Assembly: GCA_947652605.1 (NCBI GenBank)
Contig: OX393582.1
Location: forward strand, 15,462,544 to 15,526,543
Length of the DNA: 64,000 nt
Reading direction: 5' to 3'
Origin: Elmis aenea
Lineage: Eukaryota > Arthropoda > Insecta > Coleoptera > Elmidae
Made by a program: the position numbers and the translations under genes. This document shows positions 11,189 to 23,213 of the stretch, one piece after another. The stretch's first letter is position 1, and the number at the start of each line of letters is the position of its first letter. The notes under the pieces are model-generated. The model was not told where the DNA came from and made no database searches. It was given only the letters and a program-made list of their open reading frames with translations.

Positions 11189-11396
11189 CCCTCTATTACT
11201 CGCGCGGCGTCTGTGAGACAGCAGTGGGTAAAATAACAAACATAACTATGGAACCGAAAGGGCGGGGGATCTCCCAACCCATGTACCTTCTTGTCACTGA
11301 GCAATGATAACGTTGTGGAATAAATAGCAATAAATTCTTAGAGGAGTACCCCAGACGCCACGCGATTGCTGTTGATATAATGCAAGTGCTAGTGTT

Positions 11397-12457
11397 GAAG
11401 GTTCTGAAAATGTAAGAAAAAAATGCTTTTTCTGCGAACGAAAAAAAAATCCCATGACAAGTTATAGATGTGTGGAGTGTGATAACTACATATGCTTAGG
11501 GTTGCTAGAAGTTGAAATTCCAAAAAAAAAAAATTAAAAAAAAAACAAAAAGACAACTTTTCGGTGTTCGGTGTGTGGTGTAAAGAAATACGCGAGTATA
11601 ATATTTATTCACACCCATTAACAATAATTTAATTTTGTTACATATAGTTAACTAAACTACAATTTGTTATAAAATTAAGTTTCTTATGTAAACATATTTC
11701 ACTGTATCAAACAAAGCAGAACATTTATGAGTAAAAACACAGAACAATAACTTTAAATTTATAATACTAAAAGCTAATAGTAAATATCATTGAGCCGCCC
11801 ATTTGCGAATCAATTAATTCATCAAAACAAAAAGTGGAGAAAATTGATAAAATAGTACACATTCATTTTTAAACTTCTTTTATAAATTTAAATTCAAATA
11901 AACATAAAAATGAATTAAAACAAGCGTCGCTTTTACCTAACGACATATAAAATGCATAAACTAGTATATTCCTGTAATAATTGTTTATTCTGAAATAAAT
12001 AGTTTATTATTCGAGGGACGATATTTTGCCTAAAATTCAGTTGTATTAAACCTAATTATTAAGGATATTTATTTTAAACATAAAAAGTTAAGCATTAGTC
12101 AAGTTAGTGCTTTGGCACTAAAATTTACAAAAAAAATATCAAAAAGTGGAGTTTGTTGCTTTGGCTCTATTCTATAATAAAAATAAAATACACAAAGGGC
12201 ATTAGGAAAAAAAAGGGCAAAAAAGATCAGAATAAAAAAAAGAGTGAACAAAAAGATTTGGGCAAAAAAAGTACACGTTCTCATTAAAAGAGATATTCTG
12301 GCAACCCTACATATGCTTAGAACATACAAATTTTGTTTGTGACGTTTGTAATTCCAAAAAAGACCAAGTGGTTATGTTAAAATTTCCCCATTTACGGCAT
12401 TTATCTTTTATTGTTAATTTGATTTTTGTATTTGTTTTTTACATTTTTATAAAATAA
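11397..12457 (+). pseudogene. piggyBac transposase C-terminal cysteine-rich domain, split by a hAT
   Basis: From 11397 the frame reads EGSENVRKKCFFCERKKNPM, then SYRCVECDNYICL, where the hAT at 11497 interrupts a codon. When the inserted element and one 8-bp duplication are disregarded, the same frame resumes at 12318 with EHTNFVCDVCNSKKD and runs to a stop at 12455-12457. The cysteines are spaced CxxC, CxxC, C, H, CxxC, the pattern of the Zn-binding C-terminal domain of piggyBac transposases, which contacts the element ends. Everything upstream of this domain is missing. The intact frame on both sides indicates that the hAT arrived before much decay of this part. Confidence 0.85.
11497..12309. 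mobile_element. hAT MITE inside the piggyBac cysteine-rich domain
   Basis: The ends are TAGGGTTGCTAGAAG at the left and, read inward, TAGGGTTGCCAGAATATCTC at the right. CATATGCT flanks both sides (11489-11496 and 12310-12317), a perfect 8-bp duplication. The 813-bp interior is A-rich and non-coding. The right-hand 200 bp (AAAAGAGATATTCTG, GATCAGAATAA and nearby) recurs at 42700-42774, next to a hAT transposase remnant that may be its autonomous relative. Confidence 0.9.
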
Positions 12458-12885
12458 TCAAGTTATTATTTTTAATATTTTGCCCAAAATAAACAATTAT
12501 AATTTTATGTAAATTAATTACTAACATTATAGTTGTTGGAGTTTTCTAGACGCCATGCGAGTAGCGATCTTACTAAAAGACGCGCGAGTAACGGAGGGTG
12601 TATTATTTATATATTTTCTTAGGGCGCTAAGCAGTTTGTGCTTTTATTAAAGGTTTAAGCAAAAAAAAAATATAACAATTTTTGTCTTAGGTTGTAAAAA
12701 AGTAATAATATTTATATGGCTACAGTATAATCTATTTTTTATTTTTTTTTGTGTCCCAGCACAACGTCACCAGTAAGCAATAACAGCGTTACTTCAAAGT
12801 AAATTGATTCAAGACCTCTAGCACACAATATTTGGTATCCTAAAACCACAAAATCTGACGAAATTAAATTGTATTGTATTTTTTC

Positions 12886-14086
12886 CAGGGACTAAAAACG
12901 AAAAAAATTCCGTTCGTTTCTGTTCGGAACGAAAACGAAATATATCGTTTTCGTTCTTTTCGTTCTAACCGAAAAATTTCTTTTTTCGTTTTCGTGAACC
13001 GAAATAATAACGGTTAAAACCGGTTTTACAATATTTTTTTGGCGTCAAAAAATCAATTTTTTTTCTAGTCACCACAACCCTCTATAAATACGATAACAAT
13101 ATTTGCGTCTCAACTAAAATATAAACGATGACGATGGGGTTTGATGCTCACGGACAGCATATTTTAGACTGGCGAACCATCGCCCTATTAAATTTACCAA
13201 ATCGTTAAACACATTAACATTTAACCATTTTATTAAGTTTAACACCCGTAAGGTGCAAAAACACAACGTGATTAGGTTAAATTAGACACACGATCTTTAT
13301 CTAAAAATATGAAAATATAGCAAGTGCTGTTTTAAATTTGTTTTAGTACTAAAAATCTATGCATTTGAATGAAATAAGATCCTGCTGTAATTATTTAAAA
13401 AGACAAAAGAATGAATTCAAGTGGATAATTTACTAAATGTAATAAATAAAAAAGATATTAAAAAAAAAACTTATATTAACTTGAAATATATTAACTTTAT
13501 AATTTGTACATACCATAAATGTACATTTTCACATTCCGTTAAATCTTACTAGCAACACATCTTCCAATAAATCTTCTTTTACAGTAGTCCTTTTCAAAGT
13601 AAGAATAAATTTTATTATCATTATGTCTAAACGCAAATAAAACATACACATTGATAATATATATCCAATCAAGTGTATATTCTATGTCTATATTGATGAT
13701 CTAAAAAACAAATTAGAAATAGAGAATATCTGTACCGTTAATTGTGTTACACGAAATTGCAAGTATAAACAATAAAGTTGTTAATACATATTCACGTAAA
13801 TATATGGAGAAAAGTGAAGCTCACTTATTTGAAGTGAGATTTTTTTTTACTGCCTCGTGGAGTCTCCCCAACACAGAAGGTAAATTCGCGTTTGTGTTTA
13901 ACAAATAAAATTGAAATAGCGACAAAACCGGTTAAAACCGGTTAAAACCGGTTTTGGAAAATATTTATTTCGTTTTCGTTCTTGAATGAAAAATAATAAT
14001 TTCGTTTTCGGTTTCGTTTTCGTTCTTAAAAAAATTTCGGTTAATTTCGTTTAACGTTTTCGTTTTCGTTCCGTTCTCAGTCCCTG
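12886..14086. mobile_element. hAT element with CGTTTTCGTT subterminal repeats
   Basis: It starts CAGGGACTAAAAACG and ends CGTTCTCAGTCCCTG, flanked by ATTTTTTC on both sides (12878-12885 and 14087-14094). Both subterminal regions are packed with CGTTTTCGTT-like units, about 12900-13010 and 13970-14070. Next to them lie AACCGGTTTT (13016-13030) and three tandem AACCGGTTAA units (about 13924-13955). No transposase is seen in 1201 bp. A second copy of its right end lies at 38130-38247. Confidence 0.9.
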
Positions 14087-14094
14087 ATTTTTTC

Positions 14095-14792
14095 CGGCTA
14101 ATCTAACTTGATTTTAATTTTCATGAACAAGCATCACAACACTGTTAAGTAATGCAACAAACATTACAATAACTTTCATATAAATGGCATAAAAGTTACT
14201 TATTCCTACATAAAGAATATTGCATATGCTTTGGTTATTCAATTTTTTTTAAGATCGTCATGGCACTATACAAATCAAACTATTTGGTGGTACAAAAACA
14301 AGCAGTTTGGCGAGTTGGCTTACATTGTAAGCAATATATAACGTTATTATTTAAGACTATGAAACTTTTCCTGTATGTTAAAATGGTTGGTTCTGAAATG
14401 TGCACTAATTTATTTAAAATGGCCTTATTAAACCTGTCAGTTACTTTTTTTAGTAGTTGCAAATGTTTATTTGCAACAACGAAACTAAACGCATTACATG
14501 GGTAGGTTGGGTAAAAATGATCCAGTGTTACCAATCTTATTACAAAACTATAAAAAACTGGAAACTGAAAAATGACGAAACATTGGGAAATAATATTTTT
14601 TTTGTGTCAGAGTAAGTAATTATGTTACTGTTCAGTTTTTGCAGTTTTTTTTCAGAGAGTTCGCAAGATAGTAATTCGCAAGGTACATTACTAAACGCTA
14701 TTTTATTGCTTTAGCAATTTTGCCCAACTTTAATATTTTAAACGACTTTTGAAATCTCAGAATATCAAAATTGCTCATTTAATGCGATGGAT
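14095..14792. other. No recognisable feature
   Basis: Overlapping open frames of 81 and 84 codons on opposite strands (14260-14534) have no recognisable motif. Confidence 0.45.
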
Positions 14793-14850
14793 CAGCGGTT
14801 CCTAACCTTTTTTGACTTGCGTATTCCTCTCAACATAATATTCAGAGATC
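14793..14850 (+). mobile_element. Solo left end of a hAT element
   Basis: CAGCGGTTCCTAACCTTTTT is the typical inward-reading terminus of one hAT group. No matching right end was found nearby, so the element is truncated or very degraded. Confidence 0.6.
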
Positions 14851-14988
14851 ATACAGCGTGTTACAAAATTCATAAGGGAAACTTTAAGGAAGAAAAGTAG
14901 ACACCAAATAAGGCCGATTTAACCCAAAAAATCGGAATAAATGTTTCATAGATATACGACTGTAAAGATGAACATTTTTCCTAATTTT

Positions 14989-15383
14989 GACGTGAGCTTA
15001 ATTTGATCATAAAAAAAAACTGTGCTTAGTGCTTACTATGCATACAAGCTGTACAGTAATTACAATAGTGGTCGTAGAATGGTATATTACATAACAAGTG
15101 TTGTAAGAAGCATATTACACACGAGTGGTAAAGTTGCGTATTTCCACGAATGCGTAATGCATAACTCGTGTTATGTAGCATACTTTTTCTACGATCACAT
15201 ACGTACGCTTATACCGTTTTTTTGGCTAATAGTATATACACTTGTACATACGCTGTTAACTGTCAAGTTTGACGTGAGCCTACTTTGACATTTCTAGAAA
15301 AGTGTGCTTTTTGCTTACCGTGCGTAAAAACCCACTTACTATGCATGCAGGTTGTACGGTCATTTACATTAGTAGTCGTAGAG
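14989..15383. repeat. Unclassified repeat with direct and inverted internal repeats
   Basis: Two direct copies of a block of about 100 bp (14989-15080 and 15271-15383) share GACGTGAGC, GTGTGCTT, CTTACTATGCAT and GTCGTAGA. Between them is an imperfect palindrome: GTGGTCGTAGAATGGTAT at 15069 faces its complement near 15200, and both arms contain a TTACATAACA-like core. An inverse relative of the whole region lies at 35131-35405. No coding content is evident; an 88-codon open frame (15022-15288) follows the repeat structure and is probably chance. Confidence 0.65.
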
Positions 15384-16335
15384 AAAAATAAATTAAAGTT
15401 TTGTCACACCATAAACTAAATTTAATGGTTGTCTGTATGAAATTTATTTATATTTGTTATTATATGTGATACATATCTTGTAATTTAAACTCATCTAATT
15501 ATAAATGTACAAAAAAATAAATTTAAAAAAATATTATCTGCCATTGGCTCTAACAAGGTGCATGTAATAATATTGATTTTTCCAGGCAATAACTGCAAGG
15601 ATAAGATTTTCCAGATAAATTTCCTAGTAATCTAAAAGTTTATTAGTGCCGGTCGGTTTAGGACTTAAGGTAAAATTTTGGTGCGTAAACGATTATTTTA
15701 TTTAAACATGAACATACTTTAAGTTTGCGTAAAGCTGGCAATATCCTATAAACATCGTCTCTAGACAATTCCCAGACTCATGATTTGCATTAGAATGTTT
15801 TTTAAAGGCACCAAGATCGAATTATTTAGTGTAGTTGCTCCATTAAAAGTTGCAATGAAGCGTCGCAAAAAGACAATGCTTGTTCATTTAGGGATATGTT
15901 ATTAAGATATTTAAGCGCTTAATCTCTGAAGTGCGTTTTGTATGAAATTTGAATGAGCCCCTGATGCAAAATGAAATATCGTAGCTCGAAACTAACTGGT
16001 TTCAATTAAATTTTTATGCTGTATTATGTTCTCAACTAGACTGAAAACGAGTTGGTGAAAGTGCATTGCCCGTCACGACTTAATTTAAGTTTAGTTATTA
16101 CTTTAATAAATAACAAACTACTAAAAATTTTACAGCTACTACATAACACAATTTTTTTATTAACTTACGGGCTGGTTATGACTTTGAGGTGTGACTAATG
16201 TATGATACAATTTAGACTTAGTTGTTTTATTTCATTGTTTATTAAAATGTTTTTATAATGTTACATAATGCTTAATTAACCCAGCCTGCTTATTTTTTGA
16301 GATTTGTAAGTCAACTTTTTATTATAGGCGTTATC
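15384..16335. other. No recognisable feature
   Basis: AT-rich; no supported gene, end or structured repeat. Confidence 0.5.
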
Positions 16336-16338
16336 TTA

Positions 16339-17018
16339 CAAGGGAGGGTCATGATACGTTGTCGCTAGAAATTTGATCGAGGCTGTGTTTATTGCATCAA
16401 GAACATCAAAACTAAATGTTTTGCAGTTATACTCCTTCGGAAAAATAGGGGAAAAACTGGAAAATTGGTATGAAAAGGTCATTTTTGCGATCGCGTAGGC
16501 CATGAAACCGTCAGAGAAAAGCTAAATTGTTCTATTGACCAATGCGCGCATCCTTTGCAAGTAAAATGGTGCAAAGTTTTTGAAAAAATCATGAACGGTT
16601 ACGGAGAAAACCGTCAAAAACGAAACCCCTGCATAAGCGCTATGATTTGAGAAGTTGTTGTATATCTGTAGGTATAACTACATATATCTATGCGACTTGC
16701 ATAGGCGTTTAACATAGGGAAAACCGTTTTTACAAAGGCCTCGTTTTTCGTGTTTTTTAAAAACTTTCCACCATTTTACTTGCAAAGGATGCGCGCATTG
16801 GTAAATAGAAAAATTTAGATTTTGTCTCTGACGGTTTCATGGCCAACGCGATCGCAAAAATTATTTCATTATTCAGCTTTTTAGTTTTTCCCCTATTTTT
16901 CTAAAGAAAATGGCCAGTGGCACGTATAACCCTGCAAAATATTTAGTTTTGATGTTCTTGATGCAATAAACACAGCCTTAATCAAATTCTAGCGACAACG
17001 TATCGTGACCTTCCCTGG
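16339..17018. mobile_element. PIF/Harbinger-like foldback MITE
   Basis: It is a long palindrome, with arms of about 300 bp. The left arm starts CAAGGGAGGGTCATGATACG and the right arm read inward starts CCAGGGAAGGTCACGATACG. Both are followed by TTGTCGCTAGAA and the TGTTTATTGCATCAAGAACA block. TTA flanks both sides (16336-16338, 17019-17021), the 3-bp target typical of PIF/Harbinger. Both arms carry GCAAAGGATGCGCGCATTGG and a CGCGATCGCAAAAA-like block, which also appear in the element at 24370. Superfamily assignment rests only on the 3-bp target. Confidence 0.7.
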
Positions 17019-17118
17019 TTAGATTTATAATATACATAAAGCATATTATGCTATCACTTGACAAATATTGTCATGTATATAATGGCCATAAACTTTTTCA
17101 ATCTGACGGACCTTTCTG

Positions 17119-17456
17119 TACACGGTGGACCAAATTCGAATGTTTTACGGGGTATCTCGGTTACCGCAATAGATAGCGAAAATCTGATTTCGGTCTCCTG
17201 GGTTATTTTTTTGAGAAAAGAACGCATATGTAATCAGATTTGTTTTATCGGATTCGTTTTGGCACTTAAATGTCTTATTAGAATAAGTTGCACAACGTTT
17301 TGTCTTTGGGCTTTATCTCTAAAACGATTCGGATGTTTTTTTTCCGTTTTCACTGTTATATATCTTACATAAATTTGAATTAGGTTAAAGTAAAATTGGA
17401 TCTCTATTAATAAGCAAAGTATTTGCCCCCACAAGGCGATTTAAATTAGAACACCT
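17119..17456 (+). mobile_element. Left part of a TACAGGGTGGACC MITE
   Basis: It starts TACACGGTGGACCAAATTCG, then TTTTACGGGGTATCTCGGTT, GAGAAAAGAACGCAT and TTTTGGCACTT. It matches the arms of the complete family member at 30475-32861. The right half is absent and another MITE begins just beyond it. The open frame across it (17058-17372) is therefore not a gene. Confidence 0.75.
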
Positions 17457-17466
17457 TGTTTATCTG

Positions 17467-17899
17467 TACAGGGTGGTCCAAATTCGATGGGATTACATGG
17501 GTATCTCCCTTAATATTTTATCATTCCGGTTTTTGAGTTAATAGAAAAGTGTTTTTTTGTCATATTAATAATGTGTCATGTCTCCGTTATTGTCATAAAT
17601 ATCTAGAAAATGTATGATAATATTTTTAGATAATTTTATGTAAAATTTGATGACCCTACATTTTTTTTGCGCTTGTTAAAAAGTTATGACACTAACTAAC
17701 ATTTTTTTAAATGAAAGGTATAGTTGGCTATGATCTTTTTAAGTTCCTTATTTTGTTTTTCATTTTAAATATACAAGGGTTAATGTTGTTATTTTTAATA
17801 ATATGCAAGTTACGAAGATTTTTTTGATTTAACCGATTCTCTATCTTGAATATTAAGCGAGATACCCATGTAATTCCATCGAGTTTGGACCAATCTTTA
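17467..17899. mobile_element. TACAGGGTGGTCC MITE, short copy
   Basis: The left end is TACAGGGTGGTCCAAATTCG with ACATGGGTATCTCCC inside. The right end, read inward, has GGTCCAAACTCGATGG and ACATGGGTATCTCGCTTAAT. The interior shares CATTCCGGTTTTTGA, GTTATGACAC and ATAGTTGGCTATGA with 44261-44890. The outermost bases of the right end have decayed. Confidence 0.75.
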
Positions 17900-18989
17900 C
17901 ATATTTAACAAAAATATAAAGTCACTGTATTCATCCATAAATTCATCAACTGATAACATAAAAATTTAATATGGCGCTCATAAGATATAAAAAAGTTGAC
18001 TATCGCCTCTCAAAAACTCAGTAGACTAGGTTAATTTTGACAATGCCATGGTCTTTGACCAAATTTCAAGAATCTGATGTAAATCATAAAAAAGTTTAAG
18101 TAAAAATTTAAAATTTAAGTTTTCAGTTTTTTATGATATCTCAGGAACGGAGCACGATATGGACACTTTTAAAGAAGAATTTTATTAGGCACTTAAAAAC
18201 ACTTTTTTGCTTATTTAACCAATCTTCTATCTCTAATCGCGACCAAGATTCTCATATCTTTCACGTTGAAACGTACCTACTACCTACATTCTGTATAAAT
18301 CGACAAATTGGTGAATGCGTCGGGTAAAATAATGTTTGATACAATCTCAAAAAATGATTTCGTGCTTGAAATAATTACGGCAGCATTAATAATAAAAAGT
18401 GAAACATGAACATTTGTTTAAGCATAGTTTATTGAAATGCTTATTATACTAAAACAATTTTTTGTTAAGAGAAAAGCGGATGGTTAATTGCAATAAACGC
18501 AACGGTATCGTAGATTATTTTCGACAATCGGTAATAAAAATTTATTCCGTGCACGCATTTACGGTCTCAACTTGGCAGGTAGTAAACAGTGTGCGTGAAG
18601 GAAGAACCAATTAGGTAGTGAGTGATCTATTAAAGAGATCGTAAACACGATAGAATTATTTTTCCACCGCTTCCGATTGGCGCTACAGATTAAAGAGTTA
18701 TTAAAGCTTTTTTGGGGTAGGCCTTTTCATAAATATCATAAACTTTCCACTTACTCTTCTTGAAATTTATCGTAGTACCTTATACATGTTTAATGGCTTC
18801 TCCTGAAACACATTTTGAATTATAAAGTAAAGAAGTTTGCAAGATGTCGTGTTACTGCTGTTTATTTAAAAATTAACCGTAGGTAGATCATTAGCAGTAG
18901 ATCTTTAAAATATTAAAGCGTTGGGAATTAATATTTAATTTAATTTTTACTACATCGAAGAATTGCGATGTTTTGTAAGTTTAGTGTTT
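17900..18989. other. No recognisable feature
   Basis: AT-rich sequence; a 64-codon open frame at 18133-18327 has no known motif. Confidence 0.5.
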
Positions 18990-20797
18990 TTGTTTATTAT
19001 TATTTCTGCGGAGGTGGTCCCCTTTCGGGTTCCTGTACTGCGACCTATTGGTCTATTGTACCCTCTGGTGATGGTTCCTTAAGGGAATCCTGTGTTTTTA
19101 AAAAACTCCAGGATTTTCTTTACGGTTATTTTTCTTAACTCTTCTTGGTTGGCTTTTTCCAGCCCTAGAAGTCTACGCCGATGGTGTGTGAATCCTTCAC
19201 ACTGGCATATTACGTGAAGAGGAGTTTCTTCTTCTTCACCACATCCTCTACATATATCGGTCTCTGAGAGCCCGATTATTTAGAAGTGTTTGTTTAGCCC
19301 ACAGTGTCCTGTGACGAGTCCTGTTGTTGCTCTGATGTCTGCTCTGTTCATCATGACCATTTCTTCTGTCTTTTCTTCTGAGACCATTGCACAGTGGTTC
19401 CTTCCTATGACAAAAATCAAAAAATTTATGTTCGTATTTTTGTTTTTTTTCTTCCCTACCGAACAAAACTAAAGCCAAACATTACCATACTTATAATTAA
19501 ATTTATCTCACAAGTACATTTCATTACTTTTTTTATCGTCGAATGTTAATGCATGGAACTCATTGACCGCCTTATCAATAGCGCTCGAAAAAGATCAGTG
19601 TTTGTGAATTATTTTCAAAAAAACGGCTGATTTTGTTTAGTTTCTTTGTAATGCAGGTTGAAGGCCGAGGTGTGTATAGTAATTTAATGTATTTAATAAA
19701 TAATTATGTTATGTATTTTAGTAGTTATTGGTGTCCTAAGAGATTGCATTTATTTGTCATTTTGTATTGCACCATTATTTTTAAATTAAAGTTTTAGTTG
19801 GTGTGCCCTTGAATATTTAAAAAAAATATGATACCTTAAACCTTAAAGTATTAGTTTTCATTGCCGTCTTGCTCATATTTTTCCACCTTTTCGAGTTATT
19901 CTACTTTCTGTTTCGTTAAAGGCTCATCTTATTATTGTGAAAAAAAAATCAAATTTGTCTAAAGAAACTCTAAGTTATTAATTATATAATGTAATTTAGA
20001 GATGCATGTTTATTAATAATCAAAAGTTTATTTAAAATTACTAACTTTATAATATTGACAATAACATCTACATAATAAATAATGGTTAAATAATGTTTTC
20101 TATTTTTCAGTCAATGTAAGTTTTTTGGTTTCTCGCCGTATCATTAGTTGACTTTTTTTATCTAACTATTATTTATTATTTAGATGTTACTGTCAATATT
20201 ATAAAGTTAGTAATTGTAAATAATTTTTTTATTATTATTTGTAGATACTAACATGACATTTTTTTTGTTTATATATATGCTGCAAAGTAGATTTTTAAAA
20301 AAATACACTTTAAATATACATTTGAACTAAAACCCTGTTAATTTAAACCATCAGAATTAGGTCCTTCATTTATTTTTATTTTTGACGCACATTAGCATGG
20401 ACGCGGGACCACTGTGCATTGACAGGATAGCCTTAGAATGGGCTTATCCAATGAGCATTATGACCTTGTATTATTATGTCATTAAGACACCGCTTGACTG
20501 TTCCATAGGATGTACCAACTGCGGGTTCTGGTCCGAAGAACGGTGTCTCGATGCCAATTTTGGCTAGGCGATCTGCCTTCTCGTTCCCTGGTATATTGGT
20601 GTGCCCTGGGTACCATACCAGTTTAAGATTATTCCTGCCTCAGCACGTTTAGTGCCCGTATGCAGTTCAGAACAAGTCCTGAGTTTACTTCCGACGAGCT
20701 AAGAGCTTTTAACGCTGCTTAGCTGTCGGACACTATAAAGATTCTTTTATTATTAAAATCTCTTTTTAATAGTGTTTCTGCGCATAAGTGCATATCA
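18990..20797 (-). mobile_element. LINE 3' part with RNase H and CCHC tail, interrupted
   Basis: On the minus strand, 20797-20480 encodes an RNase H-like domain: IFIVSDS, a stop where Gln is usual, then AALKALSSSEVNSG, and after a frameshift NIPGNEKADRLAKIGIETPF-like residues. Beyond an insert of about 950 bp of unrelated DNA, 19420-19079 encodes LVTGHCGLNKHF, ICRGCGEEEETPLHVICQC and LEKANQEELRKITVKKILEF up to a stop. The C-x-x-C ... H ... C cluster is the usual tail of I/Jockey-type LINEs with RNase H. The 3' end has an ATTATTATT-like tail near 18992-19004. Several stops and frameshifts make it non-functional. Confidence 0.8.
20037..20215. repeat. Palindrome inside the LINE-interrupting insert
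   Basis: Arms of about 53 bp (20037-20091 and 20163-20215) start AATTACTAACTTTATAATAT when read inward from either side, around a loop of about 70 bp. The structure is that of a small MITE or hairpin element. It lies within the block separating the two halves of the LINE at 18990-20797. Confidence 0.75.
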
Positions 20798-20873
20798 GTG
20801 TTTTTGTTTAGCTAAAGATCTTTTTTATTTCAATTTTTAAAGCAATCGGGTTATTGGTTTACATCTACCTAGA

Positions 20874-21329
20874 CAGTGTCATTCAAAAAGTCTGCAACAA
20901 ATGGAAAAGTTTTTTATTATTGATTTCTCAGAAAATTTTATTTTTGAAAAGTTGTATGATCTAAAACTCATATTAAGATTAAGATGAAAAAAAGTTCAAT
21001 AAAAAGTCGTAGGACACTAGATTTTAACGATGTTTGAAATATTCGCAAGAGAAAAGTGCCCTTATTTTAAGAGATACAAAAAAACTTTATAAAAAAAATA
21101 TTTAGAATCTAAAAATAAGGCTAGATTTTAATTTTGACAGCCAAATTCCATTTTTTGCGAATATTTCAAAAATCGCTCAAATCTAGTGCCCTACGACTTT
21201 TTATTGAAGTTTTTTTCATCTTAATATTAGTTTTAAATTATGCACCAACTTTTATCGAGAATAAAATTTTCTGAGAAATTAATAATAAAAAACTTTTCCA
21301 TTTGTTGCAGACTTTTTGAATGACGCTGT
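20874..21329. mobile_element. Foldback MITE, family starting ACAGCGTCATTC
   Basis: The left end ACAGTGTCATTCAAAAAGTC and the right end read inward ACAGCGTCATTCAAAAAGTC continue as arms of about 200 bp: TGCAACAAATGGAAAAG, TTTCTCAGAAAATTTTAT, AAAAAGTCGTAGG, GCGAATATTTC. Little or no unpaired centre remains. TATA follows the right end. A second copy begins at 63827 and runs off the window. Confidence 0.85.
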
Positions 21330-22317
21330 ATATGTGTTTGTTTCAGACTATCGTAATATTTGCAAAACAAACGAAATACTTTCCTTTGTAACCGATTGTT
21401 TGTATTTGTCTTATGCAGTGTCTAAAGTTCTTGGCTCAACGTAGGGATCTCGCTAATTTTATGAGCTACGAAGTCGTTTAGATTGGGGTAAAGTTGCATA
21501 AGTTGGTGCATAATTAAAATCTGCAAACAAAATTTCCATCACTTACTTATTTTAAAAGTTATTGGAACAAAACATGATCCTGGTCTTTCGAATTATATTA
21601 AAAAACGAAAAAACCTTTTTTGAAGCTCATTTAAGTCTTTATGTGCTGGAACTAATTTAATTTTGAATCACACGTTTTATCTGTTTTAGACTAGCTTTAA
21701 TTTTGTTTATTACTGCTGCGAATAAAAAAGAATAACAAAAAATTCTGAATATAGAATTGAAATAATTTAACGAGCGATGCACCGTGACCTGCATAAATTG
21801 AATTTTATTATATCAACAATTGTCCAAAAAACGTTTTTGTACATTTTAATAATTGACATTTAGGTTATTTTAATCGGCTTTGTAGGTTGCGGAATCGGTT
21901 TTTTGACAAAAAGTCCTTTTTTTAAATGGAACTATGGTGGCACAAGCGGTTATTTAAATGGAGCATCTTCTAACGAATCCATCGATACCAATAACTTGCT
22001 GCTTCAAAAACTTTAAATTAATATGAAGATTTATTAAGAGATCCTGTTAATCGCTATACACTGTGTATAACTGGTAACTGCAACAAAATAAATCATTCAA
22101 AGCAAAGGTGCTACTCTGAAGATCGCTGTGGAAACAAACAAATGCTGGTTTACGTGTTTGTATGTCATTGCGGTGGTTGAAAAATGATTACAGTCATAAA
22201 ATTAAAACTTGAAAAAAAATTAAATTTTCATTCAAAAATTATTTGAGGTTATAAAAATTAACCAAAATAGTGCAGTTATGTCCAAAATCGCTTCCTCTTT
22301 CCAAAAATGTAAAAATA
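21330..22317. other. Mostly featureless; one MITE end near 21418
   Basis: At about 21418 the sequence reads CAGTGTCTAAAGTTCTTGGC, with GTAGGGATCTCGCTAATT about 30-40 nt inside. This is the layout shared by other MITE ends, but without a clear TACAGGG start. The rest is AT-rich and unassigned. Confidence 0.45.
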
Positions 22318-22999
22318 TACAGGGTGTTCCATTAAAAAAAACAAAGTTAGGGTCGTTTCCGGCGAAACCGGAAGTGAAACAATTGTGTGCGTGTACTTAA
22401 AATATCCACAGATATCATATGTCTAAAATTTCATTAATCTAAAATCAAAACTAAAGAAGAAAAAAAGGGGGTGTCCACATTTTGTTTATACCCGGTATGT
22501 TAGGATATCTAATAAACAATTTTTTTTCTGGAATTTGCCTTACTATTATTTTTAATTCACTAGATAAATCTGTTCTGTCAATATCTCTAAAATTATCATG
22601 TTTTAAGTAATGTTCTAATGTCAGACGTTTTTTAAGTAGTTCTGCAACTGGCGAGGCGTAGATACAATTGCGGACCAAAAGACAAATCAGTCCCAGATGT
22701 GTACAACCCATTTCCAAACATTAACTTTGAAAGATCTTGATACTTTAGTTGTTGCAGAGAATACTTATTTTAGAAGTAACTGAATATAATTAATTACGCT
22801 TCATCCAGATTGGAATCAAACTGAGAACAAACAAACCATCAATTTCCCTGTTGCTTATCTACTATTTAATATTAAGGATGTTTGTTTAGGTGTGTATAGT
22901 ATAATAATTGTTTAGTTGATTAATAATGCCGCAAGGTATTTTCACTGCTGAGTATTACGAGAACATTATATTTATGGGTTTTGCAATGTTAAAAAAGCT
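22318..22999. other. MITE end plus an unassigned 88-codon frame
   Basis: The segment starts TACAGGGTGTTCCATTAAAA, a MITE terminus without an identified partner. The minus strand 22451-22717 is open for 88 codons and contains KKRLTLEHYLKHDNFRDIDR, then TDLSSELKIIVRQIPEKK. Its composition is more protein-like than neighbouring frames, and it could be part of a transposase gene. I do not recognise the family. Confidence 0.35.
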
Positions 23000-23213
23000 A
23001 GTTCAGTAACCTCGGACCTGGAGTTCCCTCTTTTTTCTACGATCCCATTTTACTTTCTAAAAAAATCCTTGTTATTCTTTAATCTTGTAAGCTGTTGATA
23101 TACCCTAGCCATCGCAATCTTTGTAGTCTTGCAACTATTGTTTTGTTGATTATTCACTTCCATGACTTCCTATTCGTGTTCTCGTCCAACAGTCTCCTTT
23201 TTTAATGCATGTA

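Larger units (their letters stand above)
11189..12598. mobile_element. piggyBac-like element, degraded and interrupted
   Basis: The left end CCCTCTATTACTCGCGCG follows TTAA (11185-11188). The right end read inward is CCCTCCGTTACTCGCGCG, a match at 16 of 18 positions. The right-hand target copy has decayed to TGTA (12599-12602). The interior carries the cysteine-rich C-terminal domain of a piggyBac transposase on the plus strand, split by a hAT (11497-12309). The catalytic DDD region is missing, so the original element was already deleted. Confidence 0.85.

Noticed and set aside
17058..17372. 104-codon open frame
   Set aside because: It overlaps the left arm of a TACAGGGTGGACC MITE and has no known motif; equivalent frames are not kept in the other copies.
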